Numbered from the stretch's first letter, positions 29,640-38,182 are shown. The stretch: DNA of 64,000 bases from Neoroseomonas oryzicola (GCF_012163135.1 NZ_JAAVUP010000004.1:310001-374000), one strand, 5' to 3'. The notes: a model not told the origin generated them from the sequence alone. Made by a program: numbers and translations.

Positions 29640-31451
29640 TCAGGCCGCCACCCTGCGCCGCCGTTCCAGCGCCCGCTCGCTCACCGCCCGCGGCGGCAGG
29701 CGCTGGAAGCGCGCGCCCTCCGCGCTCTTCACCAGCGTCAGGCTGCGGGTGTGGAAGGCCTCCAGCCCCGGCCGGTGGCCGATGGAGATCACCGCAGCCT
29801 CGGGCAGTTCCTCGATCACCAGCGTCATCATCGCGTCCTGGTTCGCCTCATCGAGCGCCGAGGTCGCCTCGTCCATGAAGATCCAGCGCGGCCGGTGCAG
29901 CAGCAGCCGCGCGAAGGCCAGGCGCTGCTGCTCGCCGAGCGACAGCACGCGGTCCCAGCGCTCCTCTTCCTCGAGCCGGTCGGCCAGCGCCTCGAGCCCC
30001 ACCTTGCCCAGCGCGGCCTGCACCTCCGCCGGGTCGAAATCCTCGGCCGGGCGCGGGTAGCAGGTCACGCCGGCGAGCGTGCCGAGCGGCAGGTAGGGCC
30101 GCTGCGGCAGGAAGGCCATCGCCGCGCGCGGCGGCGTGGCGATGCGCCCGCCACCCCACGGCCAAAGCCCACCGATGGCGCGGAACAACGTCGACTTGCC
30201 GGTGCCGGATTCGCCCTTGATCAGCACGCGCTCGCCAGGTGCGACGACGGCCGAGGCGCCGGCGATCACGGTGGTGCCGTCGGCGAAGGCGATCTCGAGC
30301 GCGTCGAGCTCCAGCGCCTCCGCCGCACCTTCCTCGATCACGATGGTCGGCTGCGCGGGATCGGCCGCGATGGCGTCGAGGTCGTCCAGCGCGTCCTGGA
30401 AGGCGACGAGCCGCGCGACGGCGCCGCGCCATTCGGCGATTCGGGGGAAACTGTCGACGAACCAGTTGAGCGCCGCCTGCACCTGGCCGAAGGCCGCGCC
30501 CACCTGCATCAGCACGCCGAGCGACATCGCCCCCGCGAAATAGGCCGGCGCCGCGACCACGGTGGGGAAGATCATGGCAAGCGTTCCGTAGGCGCTGGTC
30601 AGCCACATCAGGTTGCGCTGGCTGCGCATCAGCGCGTGCATCGCCTCCCGCACCCGCCCGAACAGCAGGCCGAGGCCGCGCCGCTCGTCCGGCTCGCCGC
30701 GGATCAGGGCGATGCTCTCGCCGCTTTCGCGCGCGCGGGTCAGGCCGAAGCGGAAATCGGCCTCGGCGGTGGTGCGGCGGACATTGATGCCGACCATCGG
30801 CCGGCCGACCAGCCAGGTCGCGGCGGACCCGAGCGCGGCATAGAGCACCGCCGCCCAGACCATGTAGCCCGGTACCTCCACCGCATGGCCTGCCAGGGTG
30901 ACGGCGAGCGGCCCCGACAGCGCCCACAGGATGCCGACGAAGGCGACCAGCGTGCTGACGGAGATCAGCAGGCCGACGCTGAACTCGATGGCGAGCTCGG
31001 TCGCGACGCGCACATCCTCGGCGATGCGCTGGTCGGGGTTGTCGGCCTCGGCGGCGCCGGCTTCGAGCTGGTAGTGCCGCGCCTCGCGCATCCAGGCCTC
31101 GGTCAGGCGCCCGGTGAGCCACTCCCGCCAGCCCAGCTGCAGCAATTGCTTGAGGTAGAGTTGGTAGACCGCGGCCGACATCGACGCCGCGGCGAGCAGC
31201 AGGAAGACCTGGATCTGCGTGCGGAAGGCCGCGGCGTCGCGGTGTTCCAGCGCATTGAAGAAGTCGCGGTTCCAGGTGTTGAAGCGGATCTGGATCGCCA
31301 CCTGCACCAGCGTCAGCAGCACCACGCCCGCGAGCAGCCACCGCGCATGCCCGCGATCGGGCGCGGCGAGCCAGGCGCGCGCCCATCTCGCGAAGCCCCG
31401 CAGGTCCGGGGTGGACGGCCGCGGGGCGGGGGTGGGGTCGGGCTGTGTCAT
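29640..31451 (-). CDS. SbmA/BacA-type ABC transporter, fused permease-ATPase
   Basis: This 603-residue protein has an ABC_membrane_2 domain followed by an ATPase. The membrane part begins near WLLAGVVLLTLVQVAIQIRF and contains NTWNRDFFNALEHRDAAAF, a signature of the SbmA/BacA/YddA family. The ATPase carries Walker A (GESGTGKSTLFRAI), the signature LSLGEQQRLAFAR and Walker B (RWIFMDEATSALDE). Family members move peptides or cobalamin-like compounds across the inner membrane. Start ATG 31451 (MTQPDPTPAP) is chosen because upstream in-frame sequence is low-complexity. Likely homodimeric. It stands alone. Confidence 0.88.
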   Translation of the reverse strand: MTQPDPTPAPRPSTPDLRGFARWARAWLAAPDRGHARWLLAGVVLLTLVQVAIQIRFNTWNRDFFNALEHRDAAAFRTQIQVFLLLAAASMSAAVYQLYLKQLLQLGWREWLTGRLTEAWMREARHYQLEAGAAEADNPDQRIAEDVRVATELAIEFSVGLLISVSTLVAFVGILWALSGPLAVTLAGHAVEVPGYMVWAAVLYAALGSAATWLVGRPMVGINVRRTTAEADFRFGLTRARESGESIALIRGEPDERRGLGLLFGRVREAMHALMRSQRNLMWLTSAYGTLAMIFPTVVAAPAYFAGAMSLGVLMQVGAAFGQVQAALNWFVDSFPRIAEWRGAVARLVAFQDALDDLDAIAADPAQPTIVIEEGAAEALELDALEIAFADGTTVIAGASAVVAPGERVLIKGESGTGKSTLFRAIGGLWPWGGGRIATPPRAAMAFLPQRPYLPLGTLAGVTCYPRPAEDFDPAEVQAALGKVGLEALADRLEEEERWDRVLSLGEQQRLAFARLLLHRPRWIFMDEATSALDEANQDAMMTLVIEELPEAAVISIGHRPGLEAFHTRSLTLVKSAEGARFQRLPPRAVSERALERRRRVAA

Positions 31452-31548
31452 CGCGCTCGGCACCGCGGTGGCGGGCGCTGCGGCGCCGGCCCCGCCGGGA
31501 TGGGGGTGGATCGGTCGGGACCGGCGCCTGCCGGATGCGGGGCGGGCG

Positions 31549-31713
31549 TCAGCCCGCGAAGCCGCGTCCGGCAACGATCGAGACGAGGAACAGCACCAGG
31601 AAGATGACGAAGAGCACCTTCGCGATGCCGCTCGCCGTCGACGCGATGCCGCCGAAGCCGAGCACGCCGGCGACCAGCGCGACGACCAGGAAGATCAGGG
31701 TCCAGTAGAGCAT
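31549..31713 (-). CDS. DUF1328 small membrane protein
   Basis: This 54-residue protein ([20 protein letters not shown], then [20 protein letters not shown] and [10 protein letters not shown]) has two transmembrane helices and the full DUF1328/YtjA pattern. The ATG at 31713 is preceded by GGAGGA. Such genes are often induced by general stress. It sits with csbD next to the PhyR locus, and a near-consensus EcfG-type promoter is seen 30 bp upstream. Confidence 0.9.
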   Translation of the reverse strand: MLYWTLIFLVVALVAGVLGFGGIASTASGIAKVLFVIFLVLFLVSIVAGRGFAG

Positions 31714-31742
31714 CGGGGTCCTCCGTTTCTCCGTGCCTGATC

Positions 31743-31767
31743 AACGCGGCTGTGGCGCGCGGGTTGC
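31743..31767 (-). promoter_or_regulatory. Candidate EcfG-type promoter (variant) for the DUF1328 gene
   Basis: On the minus strand, GCAAC-N17-GTT lies 30 bp upstream of the start codon. The consensus is GGAAC-N16/17-GTT, so one -35 base differs. The same variant is found upstream of csbD. Confidence 0.4.
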
Positions 31768-31837
31768 CTCGACAGCGAAACGCCGCCGGGATTGCTCCCG
31801 GCGGCGTCGTGCCTCCGCGCGCGATGCGCCCGTCGCG

Positions 31838-32035
31838 TCAGAGTGCGCGCTCCCAGTCACGCACCTGCTCCTCCGCCTTGTCCTTGGCGATCCCGTAGCG
31901 TTCCTGGATGCGGCCGATGAGCTGGTCGCGCTTGCCCTCGACGACGGCGATGTCGTCGTCGGTCAGCTTGCCCCACTGCTCCTTCACCTTGCCGGTGATC
32001 TGCTTCCAGTTGCCGGCGATGCGGTCGCTGTTCAT
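31838..32035 (-). CDS. CsbD family stress protein
   Basis: This 65-residue protein starts MNSDRIAGNWKQITGKVKEQ and continues WGKLTDDDIAVVEGKRDQLI, then GRIQERYGIAKDKAEEQV, the complete CsbD signature. CsbD proteins are small and hydrophilic and accumulate in general stress; their molecular role is unclear. ATG 32035 is preferred over the upstream ATG at 32050 because family members begin with MN. It neighbours the PhyR cassette, which probably controls it. Confidence 0.92.
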   Translation of the reverse strand: MNSDRIAGNWKQITGKVKEQWGKLTDDDIAVVEGKRDQLIGRIQERYGIAKDKAEEQVRDWERAL

Positions 32036-32090
32036 GGCGTTCTCCCGCACGCGATGCGCGACGCCGGGGTGGCGCCGCCTCCGAAGGAAG

Positions 32091-32115
32091 AACGCTCCGG
32101 TGATGGCGGGGTTGC
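32091..32115 (-). promoter_or_regulatory. Candidate EcfG-type promoter (variant) for csbD
   Basis: On the minus strand, GCAAC-N17-GTT lies 56 bp upstream of the csbD start. It deviates from GGAAC at one base, exactly as in front of the DUF1328 gene. Confidence 0.4.
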
Positions 32116-32137
32116 CCTCAGAGGCCGTCCGGGAATG

Positions 32138-32221
32138 CCGGCACCGGCCCGCTCCCCCACCCGGCCACCCAACGACAGTATCCTGGATGGGTGGCCGGGT
32201 GGGGGTGCGGGCCGGTGCCGG
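32138..32221. terminator. Very long GC-rich hairpin between phyR and csbD
   Basis: Arms at 32138-32171 and 32188-32221 pair over 34 bp with a single mismatch around a 16-nt loop. It lies 41 bp after the phyR stop and before csbD on the same strand. No T-run follows, so it may act as a factor-dependent terminator, an mRNA 3' stabiliser or a dispersed palindromic repeat. Confidence 0.55.
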
Positions 32222-32261
32222 ACTGCGGAATGCGCCGCACGGCGCATTCGCGAACCGTCTC

Positions 32262-32981
32262 TCAGAGCCCCGGCGCGCGGCCCTGGTGCACCGCCTGGTA
32301 GACGGCGATGGCGAGCGCCAGAGGCTCGAAGGGCTTGCTCACGACGAAGGCGGGCTCGACGCCCTCTGCGGTCAGCAGGCGCTCGGGATAGGCGGTGACG
32401 AAGATGACGGGCACGTCCATCGCGCTCTGGATGCGCGCGACCGCCGCGCTGCCGTCCCCGCCGCGGCCGAGGTTGATGTCCGCGAGGATCAGCCCCGGGC
32501 GCATCGCCGTCGCCTTGCGCACCGCGTCGGCCTCGGTCGCCGCGATGCCGACGACGCGATGGCCGCAGGCCTCGACCAGACGCCGCAGGTCGAGCGCGAT
32601 GATGGGCTCGTCCTCGATCACCAGGATCTCGGTCGAGGCGACGCCGCGCAGCGCGTCGCGTCCGGCCTGGAGCTCGGCGGCCGCTTCCTCCGGCGCGAGG
32701 TCGAGCACCGCGCCGGCATCCTCTACCGCCAGGTCCTCGAGCGCGGTCAGCAGCAGCATGTGCCGTTGAGTGGCGGCGAGGCCCACCCCGCCCGCCTGGC
32801 CCGGCGCCGCGCGGGCGACGGCGGCATAGAGTGCCAGGCGCGGCGGCAGGTCGGGCAGCGGCGCGCGCAGGGCGGCGGCCACCAGCGCGTCGCCGCGGTC
32901 GCGGTCGCCGGTCGCCGCGCGGGCGAAGCGGCGCGCATAGGGCAGGGCGCGGAGCAACTCGGCCTGGGGGGCTGCGTTCAT
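32262..32981 (-). CDS. phyR: PhyR general stress response regulator
   Basis: This 239-residue protein has an N-terminal sigma-like domain (LLRALPYARRFARAATGDRD, then ALEDLAVEDAGAVLDLAPEE) and a C-terminal receiver domain. Receiver landmarks are Glu123-Asp124 in VIEDEP, phospho-acceptor Asp168 in LILADINLG, Thr196 in IFVTAYPE and Lys216 in VVSKPF. When phosphorylated, PhyR binds NepR and releases the EcfG sigma factor. It is divergent from an ECF sigma gene 89 bp away, and nepR and a HisKA_2 kinase lie nearby, completing the switch. Confidence 0.95.
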   Translation of the reverse strand: MNAAPQAELLRALPYARRFARAATGDRDRGDALVAAALRAPLPDLPPRLALYAAVARAAPGQAGGVGLAATQRHMLLLTALEDLAVEDAGAVLDLAPEEAAAELQAGRDALRGVASTEILVIEDEPIIALDLRRLVEACGHRVVGIAATEADAVRKATAMRPGLILADINLGRGGDGSAAVARIQSAMDVPVIFVTAYPERLLTAEGVEPAFVVSKPFEPLALAIAVYQAVHQGRAPGL

Positions 32982-33070
32982 CTTGGCACCTGTGATGCGA
33001 AGTCCATTATGCGATCCATGGGAATGCCACGTGGCGTGCACGTCCGGCCAGCCTGTCGCGGGGCCTTGGC

Positions 33071-33562
33071 GTGACGCCCGGCGGGGCGGAATTCCGCGCG
33101 GCGCTCGCCGCGCTGACGCCACAGCTGCGCGGCTTCGCGCGCTTCTTGGCACGCGATGCGGCGCGGGCGGACGACCTGGTGCAGGACGCGCTGCTGCGCG
33201 CGCTGGAACATGCGGCGTCCTGGCAGGAGGGGACGGAGCTCCGCGCCTGGATCTTCCGCATCCTGCGCAACGCCTTCCTGGATGAGGAACGGCGGCGCGG
33301 GACCGAGCGGCGGGGCCTCGCCGCCATGCCCGCGCCCGAGGCGCCGGCCCCGGCCCAGACGGCGGCGGCCGACCTCGGGGACCTGGCCCGTGGCCTGTCG
33401 GACCTGCCGGCGCCGCAGCGGGAGGCGCTGCTGCTTGTCGCCGCGCTCGGCTTCGAGGTCGCGGAGGCGGCGGCAATCACCGGGGTTCCGGCTGGCACGG
33501 TGAAGGCGCGCCTGTCCCGCGCGCGCGCCAGCCTGGCGCGGCGCTTCGGTCCGCGGGCCTGA
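33071..33562 (+). CDS. ECF sigma factor (EcfG-like), paralogue 1
   Basis: This 163-residue ECF sigma factor has region 2 (FARFLARDAARADDLVQDAL, then TELRAWIFRILRNAFLDEER) and region 4 (DLPAPQREALLLVAALGFEV, then AITGVPAGTVKARLSRARAS). It contains no extra domain. It is divergent from phyR and precedes a second ECF gene. It likely belongs to the general stress system, either as a second EcfG or as a modulator. No EcfG-type promoter is seen in the 89 bp upstream. Confidence 0.9.
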   Translation: MTPGGAEFRAALAALTPQLRGFARFLARDAARADDLVQDALLRALEHAASWQEGTELRAWIFRILRNAFLDEERRRGTERRGLAAMPAPEAPAPAQTAAADLGDLARGLSDLPAPQREALLLVAALGFEVAEAAAITGVPAGTVKARLSRARASLARRFGPRA

Positions 33563-33609
33563 CGGCGCGGGGCTGGGGGATTCCGGCGCGGGAAGGACTC
33601 CATGCGCGT

Positions 33610-33634
33610 GGAACGGTGTGGCCGGGTAGGAGTT
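33610..33634 (+). promoter_or_regulatory. EcfG-type promoter of the ecfG-nepR operon
   Basis: GGAAC (33610-33614), 17 bp, then GTT (33632-33634) is an exact match to the alphaproteobacterial general stress promoter. It lies 84 bp upstream of the second sigma gene and predicts positive autoregulation. Confidence 0.8.
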
Positions 33635-33717
33635 GCATGCGTATATAGCAATTCAGATATGCGCAAACTGCATCGATCCAATTGCAACCTCCCGCCGCCT
33701 CCATCCGTTGTCCGGGC

Positions 33718-34368
33718 ATGACGATGGTCAGCGACAGTGCGGCCCAGCCGGTGGCGAACGCGCCGGTGCAGGGCTTCCACGAGGAGCTGGTGGCGCTCCT
33801 CCCGAAATTGCGGGTCCAGGCCCTGTCCCTGACCCGCAACAGGGCGGATGCGGACGACCTCGTGCAGGCGGCGCTCGCCAATGCCCTGGCGGCGCAGCAC
33901 AGCTTCACCCCGGGCACCAACCTCGGCGCCTGGATGTATCGCATCCTGCGCAACCGCTTTATCTCGGACCGCCGCCGCCTGCGCGAGACGGTCGACATCG
34001 ACGACACGCCGGCCGAGGCCTTCGCCCGCCCCGGTGGCCAGGAGGACAGCCTGGCGCTCCGCGAACTGCGCGTGGAACTCGCCCGCCTGCCGGCCGACCA
34101 GCGCACGGCGCTCATCATGGTGACGGTCCAGGGCATGTCCTACGAGGAGGTCGCCGCGGCCATGGGTTGCGCCGTCGGCACCGCGAAATGCCGCGTCTTC
34201 CGTGCCCGGCGCACGCTGGAGGCCCGCCTGATGGGTGAGGAGCCGGCCGCCGCGCCGCGCCCCGCGCGCCGTCCCGGCGCTGGCGCCGCCATCGCCGCGC
34301 CGCGTAGCATGCGCGGGGTGGAGGACGGGCGGCTTGCCGCTGCCGCAGGACGCGATGGATTCATCTGA
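33718..34368 (+). CDS. ecfG: ECF sigma factor EcfG of the general stress response
   Basis: The 216-residue protein starts MTMVSDSAAQPVANAPVQGF. Region 2 (LLPKLRVQALSLTRNRADAD, then NLGAWMYRILRNRFISDRRR) and region 4 (RLPADQRTALIMVTVQGMSY, then AAAMGCAVGTAKCRVFRARR) are clear. The C-terminal Ala/Pro/Arg tail is longer than usual and runs 14 bp into the nepR start. Operon position with nepR, its cognate anti-sigma factor, and a perfect EcfG promoter upstream make this the main EcfG. An alternative Met two codons later is possible. Confidence 0.9.
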   Translation: MTMVSDSAAQPVANAPVQGFHEELVALLPKLRVQALSLTRNRADADDLVQAALANALAAQHSFTPGTNLGAWMYRILRNRFISDRRRLRETVDIDDTPAEAFARPGGQEDSLALRELRVELARLPADQRTALIMVTVQGMSYEEVAAAMGCAVGTAKCRVFRARRTLEARLMGEEPAAAPRPARRPGAGAAIAAPRSMRGVEDGRLAAAAGRDGFI

Positions 34369-34555
34369 CGAGGAGAAGCCGGCGGTGCCGCCGCGTGGCC
34401 GCGCGCGTCGGGCCGGGGGGAACAAGCCCTCCGTGCCCGACGCCGCCTTCGACATCTGGCTGCGGCGCGGGCTGCATCAGATGTTCGACGACGTCGCGCG
34501 CGAACCCATCCCGCCCGAGCTGCTCCGCCTGATCGAGGAGGATCGCAAGAAGTGA
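34355..34555 (+). CDS. nepR: NepR anti-sigma factor
   Basis: The protein is 66 residues starting MDSSDEEKPAVPPRGRARRA. The NepR core is visible: FDIWLRRGLHQMFDDVAREPIP, reported here only as its landmarks LRRGLHQMFDDV and EPIPPELLRLIEED. NepR holds EcfG inactive until PhyR-P displaces it. The ATG has AGGA 5 nt upstream. It overlaps both the sigma gene (14 bp) and the kinase gene (4 bp), showing tight translational coupling. Confidence 0.9.
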   Translation: MDSSDEEKPAVPPRGRARRAGGNKPSVPDAAFDIWLRRGLHQMFDDVAREPIPPELLRLIEEDRKK

Positions 34556-36297
34556 CCGGCGGCGAAGAGCCGCCGACGCCGTCGCGCCCGCGTGCCGTCT
34601 TCGGCGGGGTGCGCGGCCGCCTCCTGGCCCTCGCGACCGCCGCGACCATTCCGATCGCCGGTATCGCCGGCAGCAATGCCTGGACCGCCTACCAGGCCGC
34701 CCTCGCCCAAGGGCCGCGCAACGCGATGATCCTGCGGGAGGTCGCCGTCGCCCGCCACGGCGCCGCCATGGAAGCGCTGCGCGAGGTGGTCACCGGCCTC
34801 GCCCAGCGCGGCAACCTCCTCGACATCGCGCCCGAGGCCTGCGACGCGCAGCTCGCTCGCCTGCGCGCCCTGACGCCCGAGCGTTATTCCAATTTCTGGG
34901 TGCTCGACCCCGAGGGAAGGCTCGTCTGCAGCGGCCTGCCGGCGCCGCGGGGGGAAAGCTACGCGCAGCTCGACTACGTCCCCGCGGTCCAGCGCAGCCA
35001 TGCCTTCGAGTTCGGCGAATTCACCATTGGCGTGCTGTCGCAGCGCGCGGTGCTGCCGGGCGTCGCGCCCATCCTGGGGCCCGGCGACGCGCTGCGCGGC
35101 ATGGTGGGCGGCAGCCTCTTCCTCGGCTTCTTCCTGCGCTCCGACCGCGGCACGCAGGTCGCCGGCCAGCACAGCGTCTGGCTGATCGACCAGGACGGAT
35201 CCGTGCTGCCCTTCGGTTCCGCGTTGTCCGGCGCGCTGCCGCCGCCCGACATCCTCGCGCGCATCGGCCGCCGCGGGGAGGAGGAGATGCAGGGTCGCGC
35301 GCGCGACGGCACCGACCACGCCTGGTCGGCGCAGGAGCTGGAACCCGGACTGCGCCTGCTGGTCGGCCTGCCGGTGGAAACGGAAGTCGCCGCCGCCCGC
35401 GCCGCGCTGCTGCGGCGGCTGCTCGAACTCGGCGTGTTTCTCGCCGGCTGCCTCGGCGCGATCGTCGTGGGCGTCGAGGTCGCGGTCTCGCGCCCGCTGC
35501 GCCGCCTGGCCGCGCGGGTGCGGGGCTGGGCGCCGGGCAGCCCGCTCGCACCCGACCCCAAGGCGACGGGACCGACCGAGGTGCGCGACCTCGACCGTGC
35601 CCTCGGCGCCGCCGCCGCGGCGCTGACCGAGCGCGAGGAGGCGCTGACCGGCGCGCTGCGTCAGCGCGACCTGCTGATGGCCGAGATCCATCACCGGGTG
35701 AAGAACAACCTGCAGATCGTCGCCTCGCTGCTGAACCTGCAGGCGGGGCGGCTGCGCAGCCCGGCAGCGCAGGCGGAATTCGCCGTGGCGCGCGACCGCG
35801 TGCAGGCGCTCGCGACGCTGCACCGCCATCTTTATCTCCATCATTCCTTCGAGCGCATCTCGCTGCGCCCCTTCCTCGAGGAACTCTCGCGCCAGCTCGG
35901 CGACGCGCTGGGCAGCGGGGCCGACAGCGGCATCGCGATCCGCATCGCGGCGGAGGACATCGAGCTCAGTTCCGACCAGGCCATCTCGCTCGCGCTGCTG
36001 ATCACGGAATCGGTCGGCAACGCGATGCGCTACGCCTTCCCCGACGGGCTGGGCGGGACCATCGACATCTCCCTCGCGGTGCAGGGCGACGAGGTGTTGC
36101 TCGTCATCTGCGACGACGGCGTCGGCCTCGGCGGCACCGAGCCGAACGGGGACGGCCTCGGGTTGCAGTTGATCGAGGGTTTCGCCGCGCATCTCGGCGG
36201 CAGCGCCGAGATCGCGGGTGAGCACGGCACCCGCATCGCCGTGCGCTTCCCGATCCATCACCGTAGCCTCGAGGACACGCTGCGCGGCGCGGCCTGA
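34552..36297 (+). CDS. HisKA_2 sensor histidine kinase, probable PhyR kinase
   Basis: This 581-residue membrane sensor has an N-terminal transmembrane helix (LLALATAATIPIAGIAGSNA). A periplasmic sensing region runs to about residue 285, and a second helix is at LLELGVFLAGCLGAIVVGVE. HAMP-like and coiled sequence precedes the kinase core. The phospho-acceptor lies in LLMAEIHHRVKNNLQIVASL (His380/His381) and the ATPase has LLITESVGNAMRYAF and ICDDGVGLGG. The HisKA_2 type and the GTGA overlap with nepR make it the likely PhyK. The signal it senses is unknown. Confidence 0.9.
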   Translation: MTGGEEPPTPSRPRAVFGGVRGRLLALATAATIPIAGIAGSNAWTAYQAALAQGPRNAMILREVAVARHGAAMEALREVVTGLAQRGNLLDIAPEACDAQLARLRALTPERYSNFWVLDPEGRLVCSGLPAPRGESYAQLDYVPAVQRSHAFEFGEFTIGVLSQRAVLPGVAPILGPGDALRGMVGGSLFLGFFLRSDRGTQVAGQHSVWLIDQDGSVLPFGSALSGALPPPDILARIGRRGEEEMQGRARDGTDHAWSAQELEPGLRLLVGLPVETEVAAARAALLRRLLELGVFLAGCLGAIVVGVEVAVSRPLRRLAARVRGWAPGSPLAPDPKATGPTEVRDLDRALGAAAAALTEREEALTGALRQRDLLMAEIHHRVKNNLQIVASLLNLQAGRLRSPAAQAEFAVARDRVQALATLHRHLYLHHSFERISLRPFLEELSRQLGDALGSGADSGIAIRIAAEDIELSSDQAISLALLITESVGNAMRYAFPDGLGGTIDISLAVQGDEVLLVICDDGVGLGGTEPNGDGLGLQLIEGFAAHLGGSAEIAGEHGTRIAVRFPIHHRSLEDTLRGAA

Positions 36298-36306
36298 GGC
36301 CGCCGG

Positions 36307-38034
36307 TCAGGCCGGCGCAGGCAGGCCCTCGGGCGGCGCGGTCGCGGCCTCCGCCGCGACCTGACGGCGCGGGTGCTCGAGCCGCGCGGCGATCGCCTCG
36401 ATGCTGCGCGATACGCTGCCGGGCCGGCCGGTGGCGAGCTGCAGCGCGGCGGGCTCCTCGGGTGCGAAGCCGGCGATGGCGGCGGCTTCGCGCCCGGCAT
36501 GGGCGAACACACGCCGCAGCCGTGCCGCCGAAACGGGCAGGGAGGCACAGACGATGGCAAGCTCCGCCTGTTCGCCCGGCGCGGCGATGTGCCAGCCTGC
36601 CTCGATCGCGAGGGCGGTGACGAGGCCCACCAGCGCACGGTCCGCCGCGCCGGCGACCGGCAAGATGCGTACGGCCCGCGCATCGTCGCTGGGTGCCGGC
36701 TCTTCCGCGAGGCTGGTCGCGAGCGTCGCGAGCCCGTCCCCGATGCGGTCCGCCGCCGCGGGACCGAGCGCGCCCGCGGCACGATCCACGGCAAGGGCGA
36801 GGGCGGCCGGCATCACCAGCTCGCGCAGCGTCGCCGCCGTGCCCTGTTCCTCCTGCCGCGTCTCGGCAATCTGCTGCGCGCCCTCCGGGTCGCCGGCGAG
36901 GAAGCGCTGGTAGAAGCGCAGCGGCGCGGGCAGCGCCTCCCCATTGCCGAGCAGGATCTCGAGGAAGCCGAGAGTGGGGACGTGGCGGCCGAGGATGGCG
37001 AGGCACGCCGTGATCGGAGGCGCGAGCAGCAGCCCGATTGGCCCCCAGAGCACCGTCCACACCGCCGAGGAGACCAGCAGCGCGAGCGGGGAGATGCCGG
37101 TCGAGCGGCCGTAGATCAGCGGCTCGAGCACATGCGTCACGACGCCGTCGACGACGGCGAAGAGCAGCAGCACCAGCAGTGGCTCGGTCCAGCCTTCTCC
37201 GGTGACGAAGGCGACCATCAGAGGCAGCGCCGCCGCGATCCAGGCGCCGAGGAAGGGGATGAAGCGCAGCATGAAGCCGAGCACACCCCAGAGTGGCGCG
37301 TTCGGTACGCCGATCACCGCGAGCCCTGCGCCCATGCCGACGCCGAAGACCGCGTTCAGCAGCATCTGCATCAGCAGGTAGCGACCGACGCGCTCGGTCG
37401 CGTCCGCAAGGGCGCGTGTCGTGCGATGGATGTCGTTGAGGCCCGCGAGGCGCAGGAAGCGGTCGCGCACGTCCTCCCGCTGCATCAGAAGGTAGGCCAT
37501 CAGCAGCAGCGAGATGGCGAGCGAGGACAGCGGGCCGGCCGCCATGGCGGCGAGGCCGAGCAGCGCCTCGAGATTGCTCGGGCCCGCGGAGGCGAGCGCG
37601 ACCGGCGCCGCGGTGGGCGCGACACCGCCGCTGCCAAGCTCCTCGGAGAGGCGCCGCAGCGTGCCCATCGCCCGGTCGAGCGCGCCCGAGCCTTCCGACA
37701 GCGTATGCAGCTTGCGCGTCAGGCTCGCTTCCCAGTTCGACAGGTCGGCCGCGAGGTTCAGCACCTGCGAGGTGACGAGCAGCGCGCCCCCGGCGATGAC
37801 GCCGAGCGCGACAATCAGCAGCAGCAGCACCGCGAGCGGCCGCGGCAGGCCGAGGCGCTGCAGCGCGCGGGCGGGCGGCACCAGCACCACCGAGAGCAGC
37901 AGCGCGAGCGCCATCGGGATGAAGACGTCGCGACCGAGATGCAGCGCCGCCAGCACCATCAGCGCCGCGATAACCCAGAGCGGGCCGGCGCTGGATCGTC
38001 CCTCACGAGTGGTCGTCTCGACATCAGCGGTCAC
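36307..38034 (-). CDS. AI-2E family transporter (permease) with extended C-terminus
   Basis: The 575-residue protein starts at GTG 38034 (VTADVETTTREGRSS), chosen for a GGGAGG ribosome binding site 5 nt upstream. An in-frame ATG at 38127 lacks one. The membrane domain has about eight helices (LWVIAALMVLAALHLGRDVF, then LAVLLLLIVALGVIAGGALL, then LWGVLGFMLRFIPFLGAWIA). Family motifs include VVDGVVTHVLEPLIYGRSTG and LLLAPPITACLAILG. About 210 cytoplasmic residues follow, unusual for the family. AI-2E family members move diverse small molecules; a quorum-sensing role is not implied. Confidence 0.85.
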   Translation of the reverse strand: MTADVETTTREGRSSAGPLWVIAALMVLAALHLGRDVFIPMALALLLSVVLVPPARALQRLGLPRPLAVLLLLIVALGVIAGGALLVTSQVLNLAADLSNWEASLTRKLHTLSEGSGALDRAMGTLRRLSEELGSGGVAPTAAPVALASAGPSNLEALLGLAAMAAGPLSSLAISLLLMAYLLMQREDVRDRFLRLAGLNDIHRTTRALADATERVGRYLLMQMLLNAVFGVGMGAGLAVIGVPNAPLWGVLGFMLRFIPFLGAWIAAALPLMVAFVTGEGWTEPLLVLLLFAVVDGVVTHVLEPLIYGRSTGISPLALLVSSAVWTVLWGPIGLLLAPPITACLAILGRHVPTLGFLEILLGNGEALPAPLRFYQRFLAGDPEGAQQIAETRQEEQGTAATLRELVMPAALALAVDRAAGALGPAAADRIGDGLATLATSLAEEPAPSDDARAVRILPVAGAADRALVGLVTALAIEAGWHIAAPGEQAELAIVCASLPVSAARLRRVFAHAGREAAAIAGFAPEEPAALQLATGRPGSVSRSIEAIAARLEHPRRQVAAEAATAPPEGLPAPA

Positions 38035-38062
38035 GGCCGCCTCCCATCCGTTCACGCAAAGG

Positions 38063-38087
38063 GGAACGCTGGCGGTGGGCTCCGGTT
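38063..38087 (+). promoter_or_regulatory. EcfG-type promoter of the DUF883 operon
   Basis: GGAAC (38063-38067), 17 bp, GTT (38085-38087) is an exact consensus match. It lies 96 bp upstream of the DUF883 gene and inside the leader of the divergent AI-2E gene. Confidence 0.8.
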
Positions 38088-38182
38088 GCGGGGAGGCGCA
38101 ACTACCGCCGCTGCCGTTCGTTGACATCGCATGGGCGCGGTGGGTTCCGCCTGCCGCCCCGATCCGAGAAGGAGACAGATCG

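Noticed and set aside
36307-38034. Quorum-sensing AI-2 exporter
   Set aside because: AI-2E family membership does not show AI-2 transport, and no luxS or lsr gene is present.
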